Part shown: in pieces, positions 21,824 to 29,884 of the stretch
How the letters are laid out: the number at the start of each line of letters is the position of its first letter
Numbering within the stretch: position 1 is the stretch's first letter
DNA from: Pseudomonas sp. ACM7
Lineage (GTDB): Bacteria; Pseudomonadota; Gammaproteobacteria; Pseudomonadales; Pseudomonadaceae
DNA length: 64,000 nt
Assembly: GCF_004136015.1 (NCBI RefSeq)
Contig: NZ_CP024866.1
Coordinates: 1,781,373-1,845,372, forward strand
Direction: 5' to 3'
Notes under the pieces: model-generated
What the model was told of the DNA's origin: nothing
Seen by the model: only the letters and a program-made list of their open reading frames with translations
The model's database searches: none
Translations under genes and position numbers: made by a program

Positions 21824-24652
21824 TCAGATCGCGCCTACCGTTTCTTCAAGATTATTTTCCGATGGCGCGAAGGTCTCCGGAATATTGACTGTCACGTGAG
21901 TGACATAGCTTTTCTGCTTGCCTTGCGAACCCGGCAGATAAAGGCTGATACCTACGATGTGCGCTTTGGCATTGAGCGATTGCCTCTCTCGGCGCGGCGC
22001 AGGGGCGACCTTTGTAGAAGGTTCATAAGGGCTGTCTTTGTCGATGAGATAGATCAGCAGTTGAGGTACTGTTCCGACACCACCTTTGTCGCGCTCCTCT
22101 GCCACTTGGAAATTACTAGACCCCGGCTTCCGAAGACCAACCTCTTGAAGCGCATAGGCATCCGCCAGCAAGTCCTTCGGATCTCGCAGCGTACCAATGG
22201 ACACACCATCATCCGAACGCTTATCGGCGAAGCGGCTACGGTTGATCCGGCCAATAGTTTCGCCGGAAATCTCCCAGCTATTTTCCGGTTTCGGTGTGTT
22301 GCCCGCCACTACGACATTCCACTCCGTATAGCCAGCGTCTCTATTGTGCTCACCGAGCCATGTCAAAAAAGCTGGCATGTCGGAGAAGAACTGATTACCG
22401 GGATGAAACGAGAGGTTCGCAAGATATCTGACTACCTGACCGACGTCGACATTACGCCAGACAAGGCTATTGGCCCCCTTCAATTCGGTTTTTTTGAGGT
22501 TGGTACCTGCCGAGCTCAGAAATTTCTCTGTACACAACAAATTGTTATTGAGCACCGCAGCAGCATCATCGCCGTCATGAAAAACGGTTGTTTGCCGATT
22601 GATTCCCGAAAAGTCGAATTTCGCCTTGATCGCGCGCTGCATCCTGTTCGCACCTGTCGGGCGAAGCCATGCGAGCCGAGCATGGACACGGACCCGAGGC
22701 CCGAACTCTTCAGGCTTGGCACCGGCATGCATGAAGCGCTGTAGATCGTCACGAAGTTCCTCTTCCGCGACGGTCATGAACTCGTACTTTTCTCTCGTAT
22801 CATCGGACATCCACACGCGAGGCAACAGTTCATAGCCTCTGCGGTAACCAAACCAGCGCCCCATCTGCATCAGGGAATCTGCCTGCGCCGAGCCACGCAG
22901 GAAGAATGTGCTGACGAGGTTTTCAATCGTCAGCCCGCGAGAAAGAGTGCCACCGCCGATAACGATAAACGCTGTGCAGTAATTCAGAGCGTGCTCAGCG
23001 TCAGGGTAGAATAGCCGCCTGACCTCGTTCTCATCAGTCACACCGTTATTGGCACAGTTATCAACACAGATATGGATGCCTTGGTGGTATGTCCGTTGCA
23101 AATCCGCATCCAGCTGGATAGCTGTCACCGCATCCAGCAGTGTCCGCACTTCTGCAAAAAAATAGTCAAACGCCGGGAGTTCACGAAGCTCGGAGAGCCG
23201 GCCGTAGTCAGGGAAACGGTCGGCAAACTGCGCACCATCGAGTTGTGACGAAACGTTGTCCCACACGGGCCTGAACGTAGCGGCCAACTGATCATCAGCG
23301 TACTTCGACCACGCCTGGAGCGCTGCCTGCACGGCTTTGCTCATGTACTCATGATCAAGCTGCCTTGCACTTGTATGGATCAACATGCTCACAGGCTTTG
23401 CAGCGCCGGACAATCGCATCACGGCTACACAGCACAGGTACCAGATCAGGCTTTCTTGCAGCGCGTGAGGCAGTGTCAAGTCTTCCCCTCGGTGAAGGAT
23501 ACTCACCTGTTCCACGTCTTTTGTAGAGACTTCACGAACGATTCCAAGCGGCTCTTTATCATGTTCGGCGTAACCGAAAATCTGCACGGGCCCGAAATGT
23601 TCGTCCGCCTGTGGCAGCGCTGCAATGAAATCCGAAGGGTAAAGGGTCTCTCCTGGTCCTTCATTGAGAAAGTTGGCGGAGGGTGTGGCGGTGAACGCAA
23701 CGTAGTTCACACATTGCAGAGGCAAACTGATCAATTGAAGGATGAGTTTGTTGATGGCCGTTCGCTCAGCCTTCGAAACGTCATTTGAATTGATGCCCGC
23801 TTGATCCGCCTCGTCATCAATCACCACGAGCCGCATCTGCGACATCCCCAGCGGGTGCGCTTTGATCCACGCAATGAGATGCTTCAACCGAGCCGGGTTC
23901 TTCAGGCAAACAACAAGGTGGCGGTCTCTTCGGCCAGCGTCGAACTGCATGTCCTGCGCACGGGCACCATAAGGACTGTTCTTCGATGGATGCTCGATCG
24001 CCTTCCAACTGACGTTACCGTCATGCTGGAACAGATCGCCGACCAGACGCTTATTGGTTTGTACCCGCAGGTTCTCGAGGGTGCCGGTGAGCACGACGAA
24101 CAGGTTCCATCTATAGTCGGCTGCCATGGAAATCAGGCCCGCCATGTTGGCTGTCTTGCCGGATTGTACATGTCCGACCACCAGCCCTTTTACAGGCATG
24201 CGATCTTGGGTGGTCTGCCGCAGATGCCGAAGGACGCGCACCGCAGACTTTTGAATATTATCGACCGAGGCTTGCTTCCAGCCCTGCGCGATCAAGTGTT
24301 TTCTGTAGAGCTGCCATGCACTTCGCGCGTCTTGCGGCACTGCCATGCCAGGCTCGGCTTCTTCCGCCCCAACAACAATCAAGGGTCTCGCCGCGGCGAC
24401 GGATTGCTGCTCGGCCTGTTCCTTGTGCCGAACGATCTTCTTCCAACATTCAAGGCGCTCTTGCGGGCTATTGCCCAGCGAAGGCCAGTCATCCATTTGC
24501 TCCTGCAACAGGAACCAGTCGTTGGCCTTCTCAAGTGACTGTTCCGTCCGGCCGAGTCTGGCGATATCTTCCCAACTCCAGCTTTTCAGGCGCCGTCCAT
24601 CAATGAACGCACGGCATTTATCGTACGCTGGGTTGATACTGTAATCAGCCAT
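21824..24652 (-). CDS. Z1-domain superfamily II helicase/ATPase
   Basis: A protein of about 942 aa, first gene of the five-gene operon. Helicase motifs: Walker A GHVQSGKT (about 160-167), DEAD-like box VVIDDEAD (about 276-283), motif III AFTATPSANF, and the Z1 core with GGGTLSRGLTIENL and QMGRWFGYRRGY (about 565-607). The last 250 residues are a family-specific region. I prefer ATG 24652, with GGG six bases upstream, to the ATG two codons before it. Z1 proteins are known from predicted restriction and Mza-like phage defence clusters, where they should move along or remodel DNA for the nuclease. Confidence 0.92.
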   Translation of the reverse strand: MADYSINPAYDKCRAFIDGRRLKSWSWEDIARLGRTEQSLEKANDWFLLQEQMDDWPSLGNSPQERLECWKKIVRHKEQAEQQSVAAARPLIVVGAEEAEPGMAVPQDARSAWQLYRKHLIAQGWKQASVDNIQKSAVRVLRHLRQTTQDRMPVKGLVVGHVQSGKTANMAGLISMAADYRWNLFVVLTGTLENLRVQTNKRLVGDLFQHDGNVSWKAIEHPSKNSPYGARAQDMQFDAGRRDRHLVVCLKNPARLKHLIAWIKAHPLGMSQMRLVVIDDEADQAGINSNDVSKAERTAINKLILQLISLPLQCVNYVAFTATPSANFLNEGPGETLYPSDFIAALPQADEHFGPVQIFGYAEHDKEPLGIVREVSTKDVEQVSILHRGEDLTLPHALQESLIWYLCCVAVMRLSGAAKPVSMLIHTSARQLDHEYMSKAVQAALQAWSKYADDQLAATFRPVWDNVSSQLDGAQFADRFPDYGRLSELRELPAFDYFFAEVRTLLDAVTAIQLDADLQRTYHQGIHICVDNCANNGVTDENEVRRLFYPDAEHALNYCTAFIVIGGGTLSRGLTIENLVSTFFLRGSAQADSLMQMGRWFGYRRGYELLPRVWMSDDTREKYEFMTVAEEELRDDLQRFMHAGAKPEEFGPRVRVHARLAWLRPTGANRMQRAIKAKFDFSGINRQTTVFHDGDDAAAVLNNNLLCTEKFLSSAGTNLKKTELKGANSLVWRNVDVGQVVRYLANLSFHPGNQFFSDMPAFLTWLGEHNRDAGYTEWNVVVAGNTPKPENSWEISGETIGRINRSRFADKRSDDGVSIGTLRDPKDLLADAYALQEVGLRKPGSSNFQVAEERDKGGVGTVPQLLIYLIDKDSPYEPSTKVAPAPRRERQSLNAKAHIVGISLYLPGSQGKQKSYVTHVTVNIPETFAPSENNLEETVGAI

Positions 24653-24762
24653 TAGCATCCCTACTGTATTCGGAAGACAACTCGAAGCAGGAACATCCCT
24701 ACATTCAAGTCAAAGCCAAGGATAGTGGCACAGAGCCGGTCACCTTACAAAACCCGGCTGCT

Positions 24763-25598
24763 AGGGAAACTCTGAAAAACACTTCCAAATTTGGTGAAAT
24801 ACCCGTCTCGTCCACACTGAACGGTTGAGCCCGATGAAACAGATGTCCTTCGCCGATGCTGAGTATGCCGGTAAACGCAAACAGACCCAGCGCGAGCGCT
24901 TCCTGATCGAGATGGATCAAGTCGTGCCCTGGAAGGGCCTGATTGCCTTGATCGAACCGTATTATCCAAAAGGTGAAGGCGGCCGTCCGGCGTACCCGCT
25001 GATGGCGATGTTGCAGGTTCACCTGATGCAGAACTGGTTCGGCTACAGCGACCCGGCGATGGAAGAAGCGCTCTACGAAACGACGATCTTGCGCCAGTTT
25101 TCAGGGCTTCACCTGGACCGGATTCCCGATGAAACGACGATTCTCAACTTCCGTCGACTGCTGGAAAAACATGAGTTGGCCAGTGGGATCTTGCAGGTCA
25201 TCAACGGTTATCTGGGTGATCGTGGCCTGATGCTGCGCCAAGGCACGGTAGTCGATGCCACGATTATTCACGCGCCGAGTTCGACCAAGAACCAAGAGGG
25301 CAAACGCGACCCTGAGATGCATCAGACGAAGAAAGGAAACCAGTATTTCTTCGGGATGAAAGCGCACATCGGCGTCGATGCCCACTCCGCCCTGGTCCAT
25401 AGCCTGGTGGGCACGGCGGCCAATGTGGCCGATGTCACGCAGGTCGATCAGTTGCTGCAGGGTGAGGAAACGTACGTCTGTGGCGACTCGGGTTACACCG
25501 GTGTGCAGAAGCGTCCTGAGCACTAGGGACGCCAGATGTACTGGTCGATCGCCGCCCGGCCCAGCACGTATAAGAAGCACGGCAAGAAGAGCCTGATT
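24763..25598 (+). mobile_element. IS5-family insertion sequence, right end lost
   Basis: The left end begins near AGGGAAACTCTGAAAAAC, a typical IS5-group end. The element breaks off within the transposase gene at about 25598, and no matching right inverted repeat follows. It is inserted just upstream of the Z1 gene, outside its promoter-proximal 100 bp. Confidence 0.7.
24834..25598 (+). pseudogene. IS5-family transposase, nonsense mutation and lost C-terminus
   Basis: The frame encodes a DDE transposase of the IS5 family: N-terminal DUF772-type part (MKQMSFADAEY..., PDETTILNFRRLLEKH), then VVDATIIHAPSS (first catalytic Asp) and CGDSGYTG (second). At 25524-25526 a TAG replaces what is normally Gln in RPEHQGRQ. 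The frame then continues as GRQMYWSIAARPSTYKKHGKKSL (given in part), after which homology stops, so the third catalytic residue region is absent. It cannot be active. Confidence 0.85.
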
Positions 25599-25970
25599 CA
25601 GCTCGGCATCACTCGTAGCGGCAGGTTGCAAGACCAGAAACTTAGTCGCCACGGCGTTCGATCTTCAAGGGAATTCGGCGGGTCGGCCCATTACGTAGAG
25701 ACCCGCTACACCGTACTTTATGACATCTGCACGCAGAACGCTCTAATCATCCTGCGGAATTGCCTTACATAGGTGCCATTGCCAACTGGGGTAAGTGAAG
25801 CGAACGGCAAGTCGCAGGGGGAAACAGCAATCAGGTTCTGATCAGAACCGAATACAATGGCAGGCCAATTCAAGCCGTTTGCGAATTGAGATGGACTCAG
25901 TATTCCAAAAGGTATTCCAAGCCTCGCAAAAAAAACTAAAAATATATACAAATCAATAATTTACTGAATC
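25599..25970. other. right-hand end region of the island, no gene
   Basis: About 370 bp without a supported gene, increasingly AT-rich toward 25960. It holds the TATTCC repeat matching the left end (25901-25923). Confidence 0.5.
25901..25923. repeat. TATTCC repeat near the right end, candidate integrase arm site
   Basis: TATTCC-AAAAGG-TATTCCAAGCC, 20 of 23 identical to 5385-5407. Confidence 0.5.
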
Positions 25971-25993
25971 GGTTCAGATTACCCCGGCCACCA
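25971..25993 (+). other. possible attR (diverged ssrA 3' end)
   Basis: GGTTCAGATTACCCCGGCCACCA resembles the ssrA end GGTTCAAAT...CCGGCTCCACCA with several changes and two missing bases. Position next to the arm-type repeat and the change back to ordinary chromosome supports a right junction, but an exact core repeat is not seen. Confidence 0.4.
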
Positions 25994-26041
25994 AATACGA
26001 AGCAAAACAAAACCCGCCAAGTGCGGGTTTTGTTGCATCTG
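25988..26041. repeat. 54-bp repeat, right copy, containing a terminator-like hairpin
   Basis: 51 of 54 bases match 4137-4190. AAAACCCGC...GCGGGTTTT hairpin with T-run. It may be the original terminator of ssrA, moved away by the island. Confidence 0.75.
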
Positions 26042-26071
26042 GGATTCGACAATCCATGCCCCACCGCCCCC

Positions 26072-26102
26072 CTGTGGGAGCGGGCTTGCCCGCGAAGAGG
26101 CC
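26072..26102. repeat. REP element
   Basis: CTGTGGGAGCGGGCTTGCC followed by CGCGAAGAGGCC, a Pseudomonas REP unit. Confidence 0.8.
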
Positions 26103-26169
26103 AGCCCTACCAATACAAAATACCCAGCGGCCGCCGAAGCCGCCGCCGCGACCTCCCTCGGAGACGCCC

Positions 26170-26630
26170 ATGCGCCAAGCCCTCCTTATCATCGACGTCC
26201 AGCCCAGTTTCGCCCCACCTCAATGGCTCATCGAAGGTATCCAGACACTATAGGCACGCTGCCCAGCGTCGCCACGGTCGAGCGCCACGACGAATCCAAA
26301 ACTCCGTTCCAGAAACAACTCGGCTGGCATACCGCACCCGACGATGACAGCCTGATTCAGGCCGACCGCCTCTTCATCAAGCACGGCTACGCGCCTTCAC
26401 TGGAAACCATCGAGTATTTGAAAAGCCTGAAGGTGGATCGCGTGCTCGTCTGCGTTCTTCAGACCGAGACCTGCTGCCTGGCGGCGGGGTTTGCATTGTT
26501 TGATGCGGGGTTGCAGCCGACGTTGATTACGGACTTGACGATGGGGTCATCGCTGGATCGGACGGGAGAGTTGGGTGTCAGGCTTTGGAAGCATCATTTC
26601 AAGCACACGCTCAAATCGAGTGAGCTGTAA
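26170..26630 (+). pseudogene. isochorismatase-family cysteine hydrolase, frameshifted
   Basis: Frame one from ATG 26170 reads MRQALLIIDVQPSF, with the catalytic Asp, up to IQTL and a TAG near 26251. The rest of the protein continues in another frame from about 26254 (GTLPSVATVERHDE...), with the catalytic Cys in QTETCCLAAGF, to the stop at 26630. A loss of one base or gain of two near 26250 explains both parts, since the residues join with normal family spacing. The catalytic Lys and Cys are split from the Asp, so the product is probably inactive. Total length would be about 150 aa. Confidence 0.75.
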
Positions 26631-26722
26631 TCAACGTATTAGTCGGCGATTCAACACAACAGGACCTATGCTGCGGGTTTGCCTGCAACCGCTTGAGCAA
26701 CCACTCACTCAGGAAGATCAAC

Positions 26723-27646
26723 ATGAACGTATGGATCGCAGCCGTCCTGGCCGCCATGGTTTCTGTGCCTGTACACGCCGCCACCGAGATCGCTCCTCGT
26801 GTCGAGCAGGTCACCTTCAAAAAGGGCTCCGACACCGCCAGGTTCGCCCGATCCATCAAAGGCCCGCTCACCGCGCAGTACCGCCTAAACGCGAAGGCCG
26901 GCCAAATGATGACCGTGGACTTCAAGTCTTCCAACGCCTCTGCCTACTTCAACATCACCGCGAAAGGTGCGGACTATGCGTTGTTTAACGGATCGATCAT
27001 GGGCAATCACTTTCTGGGACCATTGCCCGCCGATGGCGAATATACGGTTCAGGTATACCTGATGCGCAGCGCTTCTCGGCGCAATGAAGTGGCCAACTAC
27101 AACCTTTCGTTAAGCCTGAGCTCGGGTGATGCAACGGATAGCAACCAGCCGTTCGACCAGACACTTGAATTGCAGGGCATTGGCTTTCACGTGACGAGCG
27201 TGTCGGTCGATGGAAGTCGTGCTCTACGCATTGCACCCCAAGGTCTGGAAATCGATAACACAGAGATCGTACGCCCGCTCACCGGCACCATCGTCCGAGC
27301 AGAGGTCGCCGACCTTGATCGCAATGGCTCTCCAGAGATTTACGTATTCATCAGGTCACCGGGGCGCGGGATGCCGGGCGAGCTCATTGCTTACGCTGCC
27401 AATCGCAAGAAGTCACTTAGCGAGATTTATCTACCACCTGTCAGCGAGAACCCAAAAATAGCGGTGGGCTACCAGGGCGAGGATGAGTTTGCCATGGTGG
27501 AAAATGCGTTGGTGCAGCGGTTCCCGGTTTATGACAGCACGGATGCCGACGCGGGCAGGACGGGGAAAATTCGGCAGGTTCAGTACACGTTGATGCCTGG
27601 TGAGGCCGGGTGGGTTTTGAGGGCTTTGGGGACGACTGAGTATTGA
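26723..27646 (+). CDS. periplasmic protein, N-terminal part like g-type lysozyme inhibitor PliG
   Basis: A 307-aa exported protein: signal peptide to about residue 20 (VPVHA). The next 110 residues resemble the PliG-type fold: FKKGSDTARF, then KAGQMMTVDF and SNASAYFNI, then LPADGEYTVQVYLMR, as in inhibitors of g-type lysozyme and related periplasmic domains. The C-terminal half is a separate beta-rich domain with VADLDRNGSPEIYVFI, like one FG-GAP-type repeat. Start ATG 26723 follows AGGAAG. It stands alone between the pseudogene and the DUF2252 gene. The inhibitor role is inferred from weak likeness. Confidence 0.6.
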   Translation: MNVWIAAVLAAMVSVPVHAATEIAPRVEQVTFKKGSDTARFARSIKGPLTAQYRLNAKAGQMMTVDFKSSNASAYFNITAKGADYALFNGSIMGNHFLGPLPADGEYTVQVYLMRSASRRNEVANYNLSLSLSSGDATDSNQPFDQTLELQGIGFHVTSVSVDGSRALRIAPQGLEIDNTEIVRPLTGTIVRAEVADLDRNGSPEIYVFIRSPGRGMPGELIAYAANRKKSLSEIYLPPVSENPKIAVGYQGEDEFAMVENALVQRFPVYDSTDADAGRTGKIRQVQYTLMPGEAGWVLRALGTTEY

Positions 27647-27772
27647 AGGATGCTCGTTAGTGAGTTGCTCCCGTTCGCCCCCACGGTCAAAGCCAAAACA
27701 CTTCGGATGAAGACCCGAAGCCCTTCTACACTCACCTCTCACACGTCTAAAACACTCACCATACGAGCCCAC

Positions 27773-29179
27773 ATGACCTCCCTCAAAGACCGCTTGAAGC
27801 AAGGCAAGGATGCTCGCAAGAACTGCTCCCGCAGTTCGCAGGCGGCCATGGGGAAAGTAAATCGCGACCCGCTGCCGCTGATCAAAACGTCCAGTGAAGG
27901 CCGGATCACGTCGCTGGTCGAGTTGCGCTACGGCCGCATGCTGGTCTCGCCGTTCACCTTCTATCGCGGCAACGCGCTGCTGCAAGCCCACGACTTGGCC
28001 GAAACAGCCAACATGGGCCTGGTATCGCCCATCTGCGGCGACAGTCACCTGATGAACTTCGGAGGCTTTGCAACGCCGGAACGCAATCTGCTGTTCAGCG
28101 TCAACGATTTCGACGAAGCCCATCCCGGGCCTTGGGAATGGGACTTGAAACGTCTGGTGGCGAGTTTCGTAGTGGCCGCCCGCGACCTGCGCCATGGCGA
28201 CACGGTCCAGGAAACAGTCTGCCGCCAGGTGGTCGGCGCCTACCAACAGACCATGCTCGAGTGCGCCGAACAAAGCGCCATGGAAACCTGGTACGAGTCC
28301 ATCACTTATAACGATCTGCGGCAACAGGCAAGCAAAGCGACCCTGGAGCATGTGGAGCGCGCCATCGAAAAAGCCGAACGTCGCACCCATGCTGAACTGC
28401 TGCCGAAGATCAGTGAACGTGACGCACATGGCCGACTGATCATTCGCGATGACCTGCCGGAAATTTTCCACTTACACAACAACACCACGCTGCTGGATGC
28501 CGATGACGACTGGCTGCGCCTGTCGGACTGGCGGCCGCTTTACGACACGTTCATGCGCGACTATCCCGACACCCTGCAAGCCGACCGTCGCGAGCTGTTG
28601 TCGCGTTTTCATGCCCACGACATGGCGTTCAAAGTGGTCGGTGTGGGCAGCGTCGGGACTCGTTGCCTGGTGGCCCTGCTGACCGACGATCAGGAGTTCC
28701 CGCTGTTCCTGCAGTTCAAGGAGGCACGTCGTTCGGTGCTTGCCGATTATGTGAAGACTAAATTGCGGGTGCGGCATAACGGTCAGCGCGTGGTCGATGG
28801 CCAACGGTTGATGCAATCGGCCAGTGACCTGTTCCTCGGCTGGACCACCGGCCCCAGTGGTCGACACTTCTACGTGCGCCAGTTGCGCGATATGAAAGTC
28901 TCGGCTGAACTCGAGACTTTCGATGCGGACACCTTCGCCGCCTACGGACGCATTTGTGGCCGCGCCTTGGCCCGTGCCCATGCCAAATCATCCGGGAACG
29001 CTGCACACATCAGTGGCTACATCGGCAAGAGCGATGCGCTGGCCGACGCGCTGTTCAAGTATGCGCAAAGCTACACCGCGCAGAATGAGCGCGACTTCGA
29101 ACGATTCCAGCAGGCCTGCCGCAAGGGCCGTTTGCGGGCGCGCTCGGAGGTGGACTTTGCGGCGGATCATTTGCCGTAG
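27773..29179 (+). CDS. DUF2252 family protein
   Basis: A 468-aa cytoplasmic protein of the DUF2252 family. The conserved block FYRGNALLQAHDL and then CGDSHLMNFGGF and FDEAHPGPWEWDLKRL (residues about 65-125) is seen; the last two look like the nucleotide/metal site of a kinase-like (APH-type) fold. Function is not established. ATG 27773 chosen because the family homology begins there (MTSLKDR). A strong terminator follows at 29289. Confidence 0.88.
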   Translation: MTSLKDRLKQGKDARKNCSRSSQAAMGKVNRDPLPLIKTSSEGRITSLVELRYGRMLVSPFTFYRGNALLQAHDLAETANMGLVSPICGDSHLMNFGGFATPERNLLFSVNDFDEAHPGPWEWDLKRLVASFVVAARDLRHGDTVQETVCRQVVGAYQQTMLECAEQSAMETWYESITYNDLRQQASKATLEHVERAIEKAERRTHAELLPKISERDAHGRLIIRDDLPEIFHLHNNTTLLDADDDWLRLSDWRPLYDTFMRDYPDTLQADRRELLSRFHAHDMAFKVVGVGSVGTRCLVALLTDDQEFPLFLQFKEARRSVLADYVKTKLRVRHNGQRVVDGQRLMQSASDLFLGWTTGPSGRHFYVRQLRDMKVSAELETFDADTFAAYGRICGRALARAHAKSSGNAAHISGYIGKSDALADALFKYAQSYTAQNERDFERFQQACRKGRLRARSEVDFAADHLP

Positions 29180-29288
29180 GCGTGTCTCAGGGCGTGAAGC
29201 GGCGAACTCATCGACATGAATTTTTCTTCACCCCATGACCTTTCACCAACGGGTACATTGCGCTCGCTCATTCAAGAAACTACGGTTT

Positions 29289-29314
29289 GCCCGCCCTCCC
29301 GCGGGCTTTTTTTT
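29289..29314 (+). terminator. Rho-independent terminator after the DUF2252 gene
   Basis: GCCCGC (29289-29294) pairs with GCGGGC (29301-29306), followed by eight Ts. Confidence 0.9.
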
Positions 29315-29446
29315 GCCTGCTGTTTTGTTTGCCCATGCACTAAAGAGTCCGTTTTTCGGGCCCTGCTGCAATCCCCTGACGCAAACCACTCCCGACACCG
29401 CCATAGGGTGTACCATCAAGCACTGTCCATCAGATATCAGTTAGCC

Positions 29447-29884
29447 ATGTCCACGCTAAGCGATGAGAGCCGCCAGATCGTAGCTTCTCTGGCGCACCGC
29501 GTTGGCCCCAACGCTGACATTGCAACAGTCGCGCAAGCGATCGCATCAATATTGCAGGATATGGACGCAGCCCTCACGCCCATCATTGGCCAGCAAGGGG
29601 TTGTCGCGCTTTATCGCCGCAGCCTTCATCTGTGCGCCTCCAGCCATCCGCGTTTGGCCGGCACCTATGACAGTGTGCAGGCGGCCTCCCTGGATCTGAC
29701 GGCCCTCAAGTCCGTACTCGTTGAGCAAAGCGATGCCGATGCGCTGTTTTTCGGTGAAGTGTTGCTGACCACGTTTTACGAGCTGCTGACCATGCTGATC
29801 GGGCCCTCGCTCACCGCACGTTTGCTTCGTGGCGTGTGGGAACCTTCTTTGAGCGACACCCCTTCGCAGGAAATTTCGCCATGA
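29447..29884 (+). CDS. unrecognised 145-aa protein upstream of the KaiC-like gene
   Basis: A soluble, helix-rich 145-aa protein with no signal peptide. Its last codon overlaps the kaiC-like start (ATGA at 29881-29884), so the two are translationally coupled. ATG 29447 lies at the end of a TTAGCC stretch with poor ribosome site, but the composition becomes coding-like there. No motif is recognisable; coupling suggests it acts with the KaiC-like ATPase, perhaps as partner or regulator. Confidence 0.65.
   Translation: MSTLSDESRQIVASLAHRVGPNADIATVAQAIASILQDMDAALTPIIGQQGVVALYRRSLHLCASSHPRLAGTYDSVQAASLDLTALKSVLVEQSDADALFFGEVLLTTFYELLTMLIGPSLTARLLRGVWEPSLSDTPSQEISP

Noticed and set aside
27431..28471. 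Minus-strand open frame opposite the DUF2252 gene
   Set aside because: No motif and opposite to a conserved gene; shadow.
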